DNA of 33,216 nucleotides from Chara braunii (GCA_003427395.1 BFEA01000002.1:2840940-2874155); one strand, 5' to 3'; counted from the stretch's first letter, positions 16,976-30,510 are shown. Made by a program: numbers and translations. The notes: generated from the sequence alone by a model not told the origin.

Positions 16976-18990
16976 ATGACAAGATGATCAGCGAGTTGGA
17001 AAACCCTGACAAACTTTAGTCTTGCGAGGCAGGCCGGTTTTGATAGATCCAAGGTTGTGAGGATATGTAGAGAGCGCCTAACGCACGCGCACCAAGAGCG
17101 GAGGACCTTAGTGATGCCATGACACAGGCTGACACAACATCATGCTAGATTGAGGAAGATCATAGACGGGGGGTATTCGACTTCTATCGTTTCCTTAGTT
17201 CCGTAGTGAGTTTCCATAGTTGTCGTGAATCAAACACGGAGTCAGGCCGATGCGTGTTGATTAAAGGTCAATACGGATGGGAGTTGCGGAGAAAGTCTCT
17301 GAGTAGGTAAAGTGTGTGTTTTGAGGTGCTTAGATTCAAGAATGAGGTATCCATGGAAATGTCGTATAATTATTGGTGAATGGGAGGATATGACGATGGA
17401 CATTATGATCTGACATTTGAAAGGAATGGTGAAAGGGGTTAAGATAAGTCGAGGTAATGGTCGGGAGGAGTTGCGTGGAGGACGGGAGAAGTTAGAGACG
17501 GGAAGAAAGAGTCAAAGCAAAAGGCGCATAATTCATGATACAAAAATATGATGTTTCACTCATCATTGTCACCTGGCAGATGTGAACGGAATATAAGTAG
17601 GTAGAATGAAGGATAGTGAAAGAAGAAGAGGCGGATGGGGAGTTGAGAGGGTAGTATTTCAAGAGGTAGTTTGGATATATAGGAATCTCTCGATGCAACA
17701 CAAATGAGCGGTGTACGAGTGTAATGTCTGCTACACTTGAATTGTTACTGATTTAGAGAAGATATTTACAAATATTTCAAGGAAGAAACTCTCCAAGGAA
17801 GGAAGAATGCGGAGGCGAGGAAGAGATTTACAAATATTTACATCATATACAAATAGGAAGAGAAACGAAGGAGAAAAGGAAGGTAGGAAAAAGAACAAGG
17901 AAAAAAGGAATGATGTGGTGTTAAATTTATGTATTGGCAGTATAAAAACGTCAAATGAGGAAAGGAGGTAGTATAAACGGACCAAGGATCTAAGAGCAAG
18001 GAGGGAGGTACGGAAAAAGGGAGAATTTTAAGGCATTTTGGGAGGATGAGCGAACTGAAGTAAGAAAAAGGAGACAGGATCAAGTAGATAGTCATCCACG
18101 GATGTCGAAGCTTATAAGCCAGGAGCAGCATATGGAGACAAGAATAAGGAAATAGCCATTTACGGATGCTGAAACATATAAGCCAGGTGCATCAACATAT
18201 GAGGCTTGTACCCCCCTTCCCCTAAATTTGTTTCTCACTTTCCAAGCCTGTAACCCAGCCTCACCTCTCCATATTATATTACCGATCGTTGAAGTATCAG
18301 TCTCCCGAAGATTGTGACTGGATGTAATGCCAATATAATTGGAATCTAGATTCATATTCATCATTTTGATTGTGACGGTTCTACTCCTGGGAGTTGGTCC
18401 TATAAACTCTGAGTAAATTTAAATTAGTCTAAGTTATTCTGAGTTATTAAAAATAAAAATGAAAAAGGGACGATAATCAAGGAGAAGTTATCACAAAACA
18501 TTGAGCATAATGAAGATGGGGTTCCGTCGTGTGCAAGGGCCAGATTCTATGCTATTTTATCAGGGAGCGATGCGCCATGTGCTATACAAGCACATGGGGC
18601 TCTTGCCCTATGCCGGACCGGAAGCTGCTGATAGGACCAAATTACTTGGTAAAAATCCGGAAGGAACATTAGTGAAATGAGAAAAATAGCAGACGAGATT
18701 GGAAAGGGAAAATTGAGATATTCAGAAGATGGAAATTCAGAAAGAAAGAAATAAGAGAGATCGTGCCTCTTGCACAAGGGAAGGAAAGTGAATATCAGAC
18801 GATGAACAAAGGCAATGCAGATTACACCAACACCCAGAGTACCATATCTGATTTGGAAATGGAGGAAGGAGATGACAAAATTCTAACTTAGGAAGAGAAG
18901 AATCATAGAAGAACTAAGGAATCAAATTTTTTTCCCCAAACGACAATTTTTTTGAAAGAGCAGAAAACTGGGAACACTTCTTAAGGACAT
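16976..18990. other. 2-kb stretch without recognisable gene
   Basis: G/A-rich on the plus strand from 17150 to 18100, giving spurious Phe/Ser-rich frames on the minus strand. I find no domain, RNA gene or TIR pair. The only clear structure is a 64-bp direct repeat at 18085-18205. Confidence 0.45.
18085..18205. repeat. 64-bp tandem duplication
   Basis: 'agatagtcatccacggatg...ataagccagg' recurs 64 bp later as 'aaatagccatttacggatg...ataagccagg', with scattered substitutions. Confidence 0.8.
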
Positions 18991-19332
18991 AACAAAAAGG
19001 AATCATGGGCACAGAAGGTACGAGAATCATATACAACAAAACACTCAACATCAAGCCACCAGCGATTGACGGGCTAGGATCTCGAGTGGAGAAACTGAAA
19101 GTGCGCTTGAGGAATCCGTCGTCAGCAAGAGCGTATTTTCTTTCCCTGTTCGTCTTCCATCGGACCAGTTGGTTACAGAACAAGGGGTAGAAAAACGCTG
19201 ATGAAAGCTTACCCACCAGAAAAACTGGTGCAGAGGGATGCAACGTACACCCAGCATGACAACAATTGAATTTTTTATGATGGTGCTGCATACAAGTCGG
19301 TAAATGATAAGATTAAATACATCTGTAAGAGA

Positions 19333-20211
19333 TTGGAATCGTTGAGGGATGGTCTAGAAGGAGTGACAATTTTTTTTCTCATTCAGTTTATCACACCTAC
19401 GGTTTTCACAGTGCTGAGCATGTTTGATCAGGACAAGGCAAAGATAGATGGGTGGAAAAAACTTCAGTGGGATGAATTTGAAGTTCGTATCTACCATTGG
19501 CTTTCCAAGAAAGTTGGTCCTGATGAGAGAAGGGACCAACTAATGAGCGACTTCTACTGGGTCGAATTGAAACACATCCCTATTGAAGTGCAGGCAACCT
19601 TTACCCGTGATTTTGGTCAACAATTCTAAATTGCTGACTTCATTAACCAGTTGTCGTCCTACGTGGCGAAGAGAGACGATTATCTCATGCTCGCATTTGA
19701 GTTGCCTAAAGAACATGTGTTTTCCATCGACGACATCATCTCATTCAAAATGGGCGGTCAGATTTATCAGGTTCATACAACCCACAAGTTCCACCCCTGG
19801 TATTTTAAGTGTGGGGCGTATGGACACCTGAACTCTGAGTATGTCTGTCGATCACACCCTCAACATGCGGTTCAACTTGAAATGCATCTTAAAAGAGACC
19901 CCCATAGATCTAATTGTTGGCTTCCAACGATATTGGGCTATGAGGGTTGGGTCTATCGAGAGGAGCTCAATCCAACGGGACAACCAGTAGGATGGTCTCG
20001 GGAAGGGAGGGGCGATTTTAGGAAAACACCCAGACCGCCGGCAGACTGGATACCGCCATCACCATTGTCACAATCGACTTCTCCTCAAAAAAATGAGAAA
20101 ACCTTAGTTCATAAATGGAACACCCCACACAACAGTCAAGAGAACCACGAGCAGGCAACCTTAAGTGGGAGGCAAAAGGCTGCCTCGGGGACAACAAAGG
20201 AAGAACAATAA
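19333..20211 (+). pseudogene. LINE ORF1 remnant (DUF4283-like plus zinc knuckle)
   Basis: Two open stretches in one frame (19333-19629 and 19651-20211) are separated by a TAA at 19627-19629. The first has the pattern of a DUF4283-type RNA-binding region, with DFYWVELKHIPIEVQ. The second has GGQIYQVHTTHKFHPWYFKC-GAYGH-NSEYVC, a CCHC knuckle in which the first Cys is Tyr (TGT to TAT). A Pro/Ser/Lys-rich tail follows. ORF1 of plant L1 elements binds element RNA in the ribonucleoprotein; here it is dead. An upstream piece in another frame (19005-19190) may be its N-terminus. Confidence 0.7.
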
Positions 20212-20579
20212 GGAATGGAGAAGCACACAAGCATAAGAAGTGGAGGTGGAGGGAGAGGGCAGACTGGAATGGGGAATGGCAGGTTACAAAAGCAGAAAGT
20301 TATGGCTGCTCCACCAAACGGAGAAAACAGAAAGGATGTTGGCCCAAAGGCGAGAGATTACCTTCCCAAAGATGGTACAAAAGGCATAATAGAATGGAGG
20401 GAAGTGAAACGAAATGGGGGAAGAAGGCAAATGGAAACTTCGTTGAACAAGAAGGAAGACATTAGTGAAAGAGAGGAAGTGGGATCAGAAAAGATAAGGG
20501 AGGTAACAAGGGAGAGACTAAGAGGATCAGAGAACGGAAGAGCAAGAACAATCAACGGAAAAAAATTCCAGAATTAAAT

Positions 20580-21020
20580 ATTCATTCTATAGTAAAATTA
20601 CATTCTAAATTTCAAATTTTCATTCCATCTTAAAAAATGTCATTCCAATTTTAAACTTTTTCGTCTTACTTGAGAACTTTCCTTCCAAGAATAGGGTATC
20701 CCTTCTTATTTGAACTGCATGCTAGAGATGGAATGAAAGTCTGGATGAGTTCATGAAATATTTTAATTGGAATATCATTATAAGTAAGGATTTTCATTCA
20801 TAAATAGGTAAATCCAATATAAATTAGAAGATATTTGTTGTAGTAGAATGAAAGTTTAATTAAAACATTTCATAAACTCGTCCAGACTTTCATTCCATCT
20901 TGAACAAATAGATGTAGTTGGAAGGGAAAACTCATATTTAGACGGGAACTTATCAAATAAAACTAAAAATTGTAAAATTGGACAAACATTAGAATGATAA
21001 TTTATAAATATGAAGGATTT
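20580..21020. mobile_element. Foldback MITE inserted in the LINE
   Basis: Inner arms match over about 45 bp: 20726-20771 (AGATGGAATGAAAGTCTGGA...) and 20856-20901 (...TCCAGACTTTCATTCCATCT). The inverted similarity continues outward with mismatches to about 20600 and 21000. AT-rich, no ORF. It separates the LINE ORF1 tail from downstream sequence. Confidence 0.65.
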
Positions 21021-21480
21021 TTTTTTTTATGGAATGTTTTTTCAACTTTCATTTCTCGCGGGAATTTTTCTGTTGATGAAGGGAGCAAAATTAAAAGAAA
21101 AGGAGTTATTGGAAGAGAAGCATAATGAACATCAGTGGTCACAAGTAATACCGATGAAATGAAATCCGCTGCAGGAGCTATTGGAACTACAACCAATGGA
21201 GATAAAAATACCACAGTCAGCCTCCCCATCCCCACAAGTCTTGCCTGCGATAATGGATGATGCAAAAAGAGCATTGGACTAACAAACAATTAATTTTAGA
21301 GTGGTTGATTGGTTGCTATATAATTTGAAAAAACAGCACCCTGAATTCATTGAGATGGAATGACCGAAGGTTTTTAAAGATTTGTTTGCTTTTATAGATA
21401 GCAGTAAGCGCCTGATAATGGTTTTGTAGATGAGACCTCCACAAGAAATAACATGGGAAGAAATCGAGGAGGAAACACAT
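21021..21480 (+). other. LINE ORF1/ORF2 linker, unrecognised
   Basis: Lies inside the plus LINE between the foldback element and the duplicated block. No domain seen. Confidence 0.35.
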
Positions 21481-21484
21481 GAGG

Positions 21485-21915
21485 CTACACAGGGATGAGG
21501 GAGAGGGGTCAAACGTTTGAGGGGGACTGTTAGAATGAAGGAAGTGAAATATTGCCTCCTTCCCAACAGTTCTTAAGTCGACACAAGCTGATATGGGAAA
21601 GCCTGAAAAGTTACAGGTGATGGACAAAGTCATGAGAGAGACAGATAAAAGTGATGATAGGAAGGAGAATCGGGATTAGGTGGGAAGGGTACAAGACAAT
21701 CAAGACAAAACGATGAGAGCGGAATCAGTCCTAATGTTGGGAGACATAACACAGAAGGATACACAGGAGGAAGGGAGAGGGGTCAACAAGTCGAAGAGAG
21801 ACTGTGAGAATGAAGGAAGTGAAATGTTGCCTCCTTCCCAACAGTTCTCCGAAATGTCTGATTCAATACAAGATGGTACGGGAAGGTCTGGAAAGTTACA
21901 GGTGTTGGTCGGGAA
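21485..21915 (+). repeat. Imperfect direct duplication of about 150 bp
   Basis: 21485-21640 and 21757-21915 share 'gggagaggggtcaa', 'gaatgaaggaagtgaaat', 'gcctccttcccaacagttct' and 'aaagttacaggtg', with indels. The second unit lies in an open frame (21680-22069), which may be the ORF1 C-terminus. Confidence 0.75.
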
Positions 21916-22639
21916 GGAGAATCCGGACGCAGTATTGACAATGGTGAAATGGAATCAGCAGATAGTCGATCTGACGGAAGCTTTCCCTAATGAGGAACAC
22001 TCTGCCCCCTTTGAATCAAAACTTATAAGTAAAAGACAAAAATTGAAACACGGACTGCAAAAAGGATAGGGAGAGCTTTCTCCACATAAATGAGGAATTG
22101 TTCTCCTTCCGGTCAGAAATAAAAAAATGGATATGGGAAGTTGAGTTGTCTGAACCACTGGGGGTTGCATATGGGGAAGTTACACTCTAGGGTACGACGT
22201 CATCTTTTTTCTTCTCACCTTCCACTATGGGTCGACTATCAGAAGAGACCCGCCTTAAAGAACAAATAATGTACCTTATTCGGGAAAGTTGTCCGGAGGG
22301 AGGAACAACTATCCTTATGGTTAATCATGGATCAAAGATAATAGTTGATTGTGAGATCTATATAAAATATGGAGCTTCCAAACAAATAGAACGATGGTTC
22401 ACTCAAGAATCTTAGAAAGAATTACAACTTTTCAAGATAAAAGCAAGAAAGTTTTGGTCAGAGACAAACGTTAGTACTCTCATGGTCAGAATGTTGGGAT
22501 ATAGTATGCTAGAACAAGGTGAACTTTTGGAAGAAGGAGAATGACATGAGTTTTGAATTACGAATCTCAGAATTAATAGTGATTATCGATGAAGTGAAGA
22601 GTGGGGCTGGCTATTTTGAGAAAATGGAAGGCGGAAAGG

Positions 22640-23467
22640 TAATAGATGCATTGTCTAATAAGGATAAATCGTTTGAATAAATTGATAAGAGAAACAAATT
22701 TAGATCCGAGATTCTTAAATGTAAATGGACTAGCCTCAACCAAAACCCAAAAGAGAAAAACCATTTACGATCAACTAAAAGGGATGATGGGAGACACTGA
22801 CCGGATATTATATGTATACATGAGACAAATCTTATGGATACGGAAATACATAATCATTGTCACAAAAAAATGGCCTCATACATCCTTTAGAGCACATGCC
22901 TCTAGACCTGGGAGTGTTGGAGTTGTGATTTGAATCCCTTCAGGATCCAGAGTAGATCCAATCAACTGGGAGGTAGATAAAAAAATAAGGGCATGTGGGT
23001 TTATATTTTAGCCATGTTAGAAATAGAGGTGGTTAGTATCCTATGTGTCTATGGGCCAAATGAGGGAGCGCGACAACGGTTTTTCGAAGGTATTATACCT
23101 CAACTTCTAGAAGGAATTCTCATTATTATAGCAAGTGATTTCAATGCAGTCCCGGATAGACACTTCGATAGATGGCGAATTCCTTCTTCATGCCCTGTGT
23201 ATGTGGAAACACATGAACTCATAATAGCAATCACTAAAGTTGTTTAACTCTTTTCGCAGGGTTAATCCCACGCAACGCAAGTTTACCTGTTTCAGGAAAG
23301 GTCAATCTGAGTTTTTGTCGAGATCGTGTATTGATTTGATTCCAGTGTCAGAAGATATACTAGGTGTACTTCAAGTAACAAAAAAAATTCCTCGTCCTCT
23401 TCCTGGTTTGAACCATGCAATGTGCATAGTCATTCTTCCTTTTCGGAAAAAAAAACAGATAAAATAA
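22640..23467 (+). pseudogene. LINE APE-type endonuclease remnant
   Basis: Across three frames: LNVNGLASTKTQKRKTIYDQL (about 22715), an ETH-like box HETNLMDTE (about 22825, alternate frame), SILCVYGPNEGARQRFF (about 23036), ASDFNAVPDRHFDR (about 23133), FNSFRRVNPTQRKFTCF (from 23243) and GLNHAMCIVILPF (about 23407). These match the Mg-binding and catalytic boxes of APE endonucleases, which nick target DNA. GDFN has become SDFN and SDH has become LNH, the Gly-to-Ser and Asp-to-Asn changes both fitting G-to-A. Frameshifts lie near 22830 and 23235. Inactive. Confidence 0.75.
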
Positions 23468-24504
23468 AATAATTTTATAAATTGAATACATCGCATATGA
23501 AATTTCCCAAATTGAACACTATCTTATTAATGTATAAACCTTCTGGAGATAACAAAAGAGTAATATACAAAATGATATTGAGTGGTTCAATAAGAGTTTT
23601 TTTTTTTTTTTGCCGTAAATGCAATGCATAGTCCAAAATCCTAGCAGCACAAAGACATTTCACAGAAAAACAACTTCAAGAAATAATTCAACAGCTACAA
23701 ATAATAGAGATGGACTCAAAAGAAGAGAGTAACAGTGAAGTAGTAGCTCAAGGATTACAAGAGCTGAAAAATCAATTATTGAAAACGATGGAGTATAGGT
23801 GGCAAGGTGCTAGGATAGGCAAGCTCAGTAAGAATAATGTTGAAGGTGCTATGGACGCAATATTTTTCGCAATGGCAAGAGCACAAACATGTAGGACAAT
23901 TATTAAAGCACTTGCTCACCTACAAGAACTAAATGAACATTGGAAAACTTCAACAACAGAATGTACAAAGATTGCGAGTTTTTTTTTTTAAGACCTGTTT
24001 ACATTAGGAAATAAGCACATACAGGTGGATCAACGTAGAAGAGAGATAAATGAATTTTTTATCCAAATGTCCAAAACACTTTCTGACGAACAAAGAGAAC
24101 AATTTGAATATTCGCTTACTAAAGAGGAAATATGAACGACCCTCATGATGATGAAGGAAGAAAAAACATCAAGGATCGATGACCTTCCCAAAGAATTATG
24201 GGAAACCCTTGGAAATTTCTTTTGATTGATCTAATGGAATTCTATAAAGCGGTATGAGAGACAGACGGGATGGGAGAGATAGTACGTCAAAAATTTCTTA
24301 CACTGATATACAAGAAAATGGCAAAATCGAATATTCGTAATTATAGACCCATCACTCTAAAACACACGCCAACAAAATGAATAAATTTATGACAGACATT
24401 ATTCACCCTACTCAGACATGGTTTATTCAAAGAAGGAATATTCATGATAATATCTTGCTTGTCAATGAACTAATTAGACTCTCGCGTCAATCCAAAAATA
24501 ATAC

Positions 24505-24772
24505 TGCATTTACTAGGCTACCAACCGGGCCGCCCTATTTTCCCGGGCGGCCCGGCCGTGCAAGGCATAGGGAAGGTCCCAGCCAAAAAAATTCCGAAAA
24601 AAAATCTGCATTATGCAGAAAAATAAATTGAACAATTTTTGTCTCAGGATCACCTCGAAATTCTTTACCAAATTTAAAATAAAATTTTAAATTAAAAAAT
24701 ATATATTTTTTATTTCTTTTTGGCCCGGTCGGGCAAGTGGACCCGGGCAACTCTGGTAGCCTAGTGCATTTA
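24505..24772. mobile_element. hAT-like MITE with 8-bp target duplication
   Basis: The element spans 24513-24764 (252 bp) with perfect 11-bp ends CTAGGCTACCA and TGGTAGCCTAG. The flanks are perfect 8-bp duplications TGCATTTA (24505-24512 and 24765-24772). A strong subterminal hairpin GGGCCGCCC/GGGCGGCCC lies at about 24528-24552. Joining across one TGCATTTA restores the RT frame into IFIDFEKAYD. 8-bp duplications are typical of hAT elements, although the tip sequence does not fit the usual hAT consensus well. Confidence 0.92.
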
Positions 24773-24816
24773 TATTCATCGATTTCGAAAAGGCTTATGA
24801 TAATGTTGACTGGTTC

Positions 24817-24845
24817 TTCCAAAAATAATGCTGCATTTATATTCA
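24817..24845 (+). repeat. 29-bp copy of the empty MITE target site
   Basis: Repeats the sequence around the MITE target (from 'tccaaaaataat' at 24490) with a single uninterrupted TGCATTTA. It is inserted after DNVDWFF and breaks the frame before LDKYMKKV. Confidence 0.8.
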
Positions 24846-25752
24846 CCTTGATAAATATATGAAAAAAGTCAAATTTTGTCTACGCTGTAGAGAATGAATT
24901 CAAATTTTTCTTCATAATGCAACAACGAGTGTTATGGTGAATGGTAATGTGACACAAATAATTTCCTTAGAAAGATCAGTTAGACAAGGGGATCCAATTG
25001 CTCCCTTTTTGTTCGTTACAATTATGAAAGTCCTAGCAACAAACTTGAGAAAGAAATAAAAATATCAAACGTATTCAAATCTCATCTATTCAAGAGGAGG
25101 ATATCCTGTTATGCTTTTTATTTGTTGATAATCTCTCACTAATGGTAGAGGCTTCTCAAGCCAATTTGGATGCAATCAAAAGAACAATGGATAAATTTTG
25201 CCTTTTGTCCAATACGAGAGTAAATTGGGGAAATAAGACCTTAGGATAGTGGATACACTACGAAGGAGTGAGACCACCAGAACAACCCCAAATAAGGTGG
25301 CTCCCATTATAATTTCCTATCAGAGTTATAAGAATCTCCTTATCAACAAATGGAAAACCAGTGTTTAATAATGAAAATCTTATGAATTAAACCAAGAGAA
25401 AATTTGAATTATGGAAGCATAAACAAACATCGATTATGGGAGAACATTGGTTATCAATAATGTCGTCCTTGCTTCTATATGGTATAAATCTGTAATTTGG
25501 GCAATGGATAAACCTACTCTTAAAATCTTTCAACGTCAACTAGCTGTCTTTCTGTGGCGGGGAAATCATGAATTACATAGGACTATTAGTAGAGTGGCAT
25601 GACTATCATTGATTCAACCAAAATCAAATGGAAGGTTGATAATAATCAATCGATCTACTCAAGCTATGGTCTTATCCATACAGTGGTTCAAACGACTTTT
25701 GTTCGACCCTCAGGTGTGATGGAACAGTTTAGCAAGTGAGCAGATCGGGAGA

Positions 25753-27548
25753 TTGACACCCATAACTCCAGAAACGGTGAATCTGCTGATGTGGTTAGAA
25801 AATCGTTATTGGTCCCTCCCAAGAAAACCTAAGAAAGAAACAGTACATCTTCACGAATCAGACAGACAAGCGGTTAGACGAGATCTAAAAAATGACTCCT
25901 TCTGGATATACATAATTAAAACATGGAGAAAATTATCACCTGCAGACAAAATTCTCACTCAAAAACGGGAAGAAGTGTGTCAACAACCCTATTTAATAAT
26001 GTTTTTCTAAGGAATTCTGAAGGATGTGTCTTACATTGTACGGATTCTCTCTCGAAAGGGTGGGTTAAGAATGAAGCAATTAGAATCAAAGATACTTGGG
26101 ATAAAGAAGGAAGAGACCGAATCTCTCTCTCAGACTTACATACCCGTTTTCGTTATTGTCATCATTTGGACTGGGCCCTGAAACAAATAATTGATATAAT
26201 TCTTATAGATTGAATTCGTATTTTTAGGAGCGGGCATAAGTTATATGTTTCAAATTGGGTAGCTATAAAATGTCAGACTGGTGTGGTAGGGAATGTTATT
26301 GAATATTTCAACACTGAGTCAATTCTGTTAGAAATTTATGAGATAAGAATAGATGAGTTTGTGTTATCCTCTCAAAAGAAAAACACAAGATGGATATAAG
26401 ACACTCAAGTATTCAGATTTAGGGTCTTACAGGTTAAGGAGAAATGACTAACTTTCAAACCAGAGACCCCTATATCTTCTCGACCAATAGACCCAACCAT
26501 ATGGAGACGAACGAGTCAAGTGGGGAAAGGTAGATCATGCTCTATAGCGTTGCACACACTAAAAGTCAAATCAACCTATAGAATGCTGAGACAAAAGGTC
26601 AATATTAAGGAAAGAGTAAAAGACAAATGGATGAAACATCTAAATGTGCACAGAGAGGAATTAAAATCAATCCAATGGTTTAAAAATAGTAATTTAAAGC
26701 CAACAAAAGTAGATTTCTTACAATAGCAGATTGTTCACAGATGTCTCCCTACCAATAATTGAATTATTGACATAACCTCTCGTGAACAAAAATGTTTAGT
26801 TTTTCCTTGGTGTAAATTCTGCGAGTCTGCCTTTCCAAAGAGGCTCATTCCAGAAACCATTAAACATATCTTCCTTCAATGCCGAGGAGCGGTATGGTTA
26901 TGGAGTTGGTGGGATAAAATTTGGCAACAATTTGGTACTTCTCATACCTGGCCATGGAAGTGGAGAGCGTTGCTCCTTGATTTATGGAACCCAAAACATA
27001 TAGATGAATTCACATGAAATTTATTCATTACTGGTAGAAGGGCAATATTGTGGGCAATATGGATAAAACGATGTACTCACGAGATGAAAGGTGCACGAGT
27101 GGATGAGTCTGAGATCACAGAAACTACTAAACAACAAATTCAAACTGATATTTTATCTAGATGGGAGAAAGTCAAAGAAAAAGTACAATATATCACATCA
27201 AAGAAGGAGATTTGGCATCATATCCAGTTGTTTAATCGTAACTGGATTGGGGGGGATCAGGGAGGGAGAGTGGGGTAGGTGAAGTGGGAAGGAGGACAAG
27301 TAAGAGACCGGGAGGAATTTCAAAGGAAATATCGCCTATCTTTCAACAACTGGATTGAAGTCGACTCTACAATCTCACTACGACCTCTTGCGGAATTCCC
27401 AGATCCTTTCCCCTTGTCGAACTTTTGTATGGTTCCCAGATCATGGTATGGGTATGAACGAGACATGTACGTATCTGCGGATATATGTGCTAGGGTGAAA
27501 CGACTTTTAGGCGCCCTATTTAGGGTGAAGAGGCATGATACAAGCTAA
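25753..27548 (+). pseudogene. LINE ORF2 C-terminal region remnant
   Basis: WLENRYWSLPRK (25795), then RFRYCHHLDWALKQII followed by TGA (26212-26214) at a conserved Trp, KSTYRMLRQKV (26568), FLQ-stop-QIVHRCLPTNN-stop-IID (26715-26770), zinc-binding PWCKFCESAFPK...ETIKHIFLQC (26805-26882), WSWWDKIWQQF and the tail DPFPL near 27410. Every block has its partner in M1 or M2. Stops at 26724 and 26760 are again at Trp codons. The last frame runs into the 3' untranslated region before the poly(A). Confidence 0.85.
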
Positions 27549-27654
27549 AGTGGACTACTCCGGGTAGAATGCGAGGACCCCGACCTCAATATTTTTAAAA
27601 TTAATATCAGCCTTGGGTACTGGGCCCTTGTTGGTAAAAAAAAAAAAAAAAAAG

Positions 27655-29639
<1,985 letters not shown>

Positions 29640-30380
29640 CACAAATCCATCAGCAACAGAGCAACAGCAGCTTTCCTGGGGGGGGGCTATGGAGGCAACA
29701 GAGAGCAAACGACACTGGGTCCAGACTAGACAGTCAAAAGCTTCAACAAAAGAGACCGTTTGGCCTGGTCACAGACGTAAGAACAGCCGGCAGCAACTGC
29801 CCAACTCTGGGACTAATTGGCCGATGAGTGGATGACCTATTTTCTGGTGGCAGAGCCTACGTGGTAACCCCTGGCCCTGTCTTAGGAGTTGTTCGCTTGA
29901 TACGGCTATCCCTCTGAAACCCCCATACGGCTATCCTTGTAATCTAGCACTTTGGAGTTGTTCGCTTGATACGGCTATCCCTCTGAAACCCCCATACGAA
30001 TTTCTTGACTTCTCCCCCCCCATCAAACAGTATAATAGTAGGAATGCAGTGGTTCGGGAAGGATGGATGACCTCAAGGAGAGAGAAAGGAAGGTTTAGGA
30101 AAGGGGCTAGGGTCTAGGGTTTATCCCCAGGCTAGCGGTGTCAATCCCTCTCCCACCCACCGAGCCCACCCTTATGGCACAAGAACCTCAGCACTAGCTT
30201 GACAGGCAAGATCTGGCACTACAAGGAAAGGTGAAGAGGTGCGAGGGCAGTAGACGGTGGGAACGAGTGCTTAGAGGAAAGCAAGCCCCAGAGACACCGC
30301 GAGCACCCATCTCACCAAGAACGCCCCAGACAGGCAGCAGTCATCAAAATGTTCTCAGGCTCATTAATAAACAAGTTCAA
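29640..30380. other. No gene seen
   Basis: Apart from the 45-bp direct repeat, no recognisable feature. Confidence 0.35.
29885..29998. repeat. Exact 45-bp direct repeat
   Basis: The block starting GGAGTTGTTCGCTTGATACG at 29885-29929 recurs without mismatch at 29954-29998. A third partial piece ('tacggctatcc') lies between them at 29926-29936. Confidence 0.9.
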
Positions 30381-30387
30381 TGTAATG

Positions 30388-30510
30388 GGACGCTGGACCC
30401 GTTTTCCAGCAGGTGAAGCTCCCCATCAATAGATGGAGCCTCCCTGAAAATGCTAGAGGGGTTTGCTTTTATCAGCTCCCCTAGCATCAACCCGGGTGTC
30501 TTCTGTTAGG

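Larger units (their letters stand above)
24060..25730 (+). pseudogene. LINE reverse transcriptase remnant
   Basis: FEYSLTKEEI-stop-TTLMMMKEEKTSRIDD (24105-24180), NIRNYRPIT (24330s), FIQRRNIHDNILLVNELIRLS (24422-24484), IDFEKAYDNVDW (24779-24814), RSVRQGDPIAPFLF (24975-25015), FVDNLSLM (about 25120), then the thumb region and LAVFLWRGNHE (25540s). The catalytic FADD box reads FVDN. At least three in-frame stops lie at conserved Trp codons (24133, 25247, 25600). A 252-bp MITE and a 29-bp filler duplication break the region. Confidence 0.85.
19005..27653 (+). mobile_element. Near full-length LINE family 1 element, decayed
   Basis: Order on the plus strand: ORF1 (from 19005, clearest at 19333-20211), a charged linker, APE-type endonuclease (about 22640-23467), RT (about 24060-25700), post-RT region, zf-RVT domain (26700-26920), the family tail RLSFNNWIEVD (about 27345) and an 18-nt poly(A) at 27636-27653. 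The plan is that of a plant-type L1 element. It holds two later insertions, a foldback element (20580-21020) and a 252-bp MITE (24513-24764), so its length without them is about 7.9 kb. Many Trp codons are now TGA or TAG and catalytic residues are changed mostly by G-to-A. The 5' end is not defined and I see no target duplication. Confidence 0.88.

Noticed and set aside
17731-18131. Phe/Ser/Leu-rich minus-strand ORFs as membrane proteins
   Set aside because: Composition follows the purine-rich plus strand; no defined membrane segments or homology.
19005-27653. TGA or TAG read as Trp by a variant genetic code
   Set aside because: The 405-codon frame at 8889-10106 and M2 use TGG at these positions and have no internal TGA or TAG; the stops fit mutational decay.
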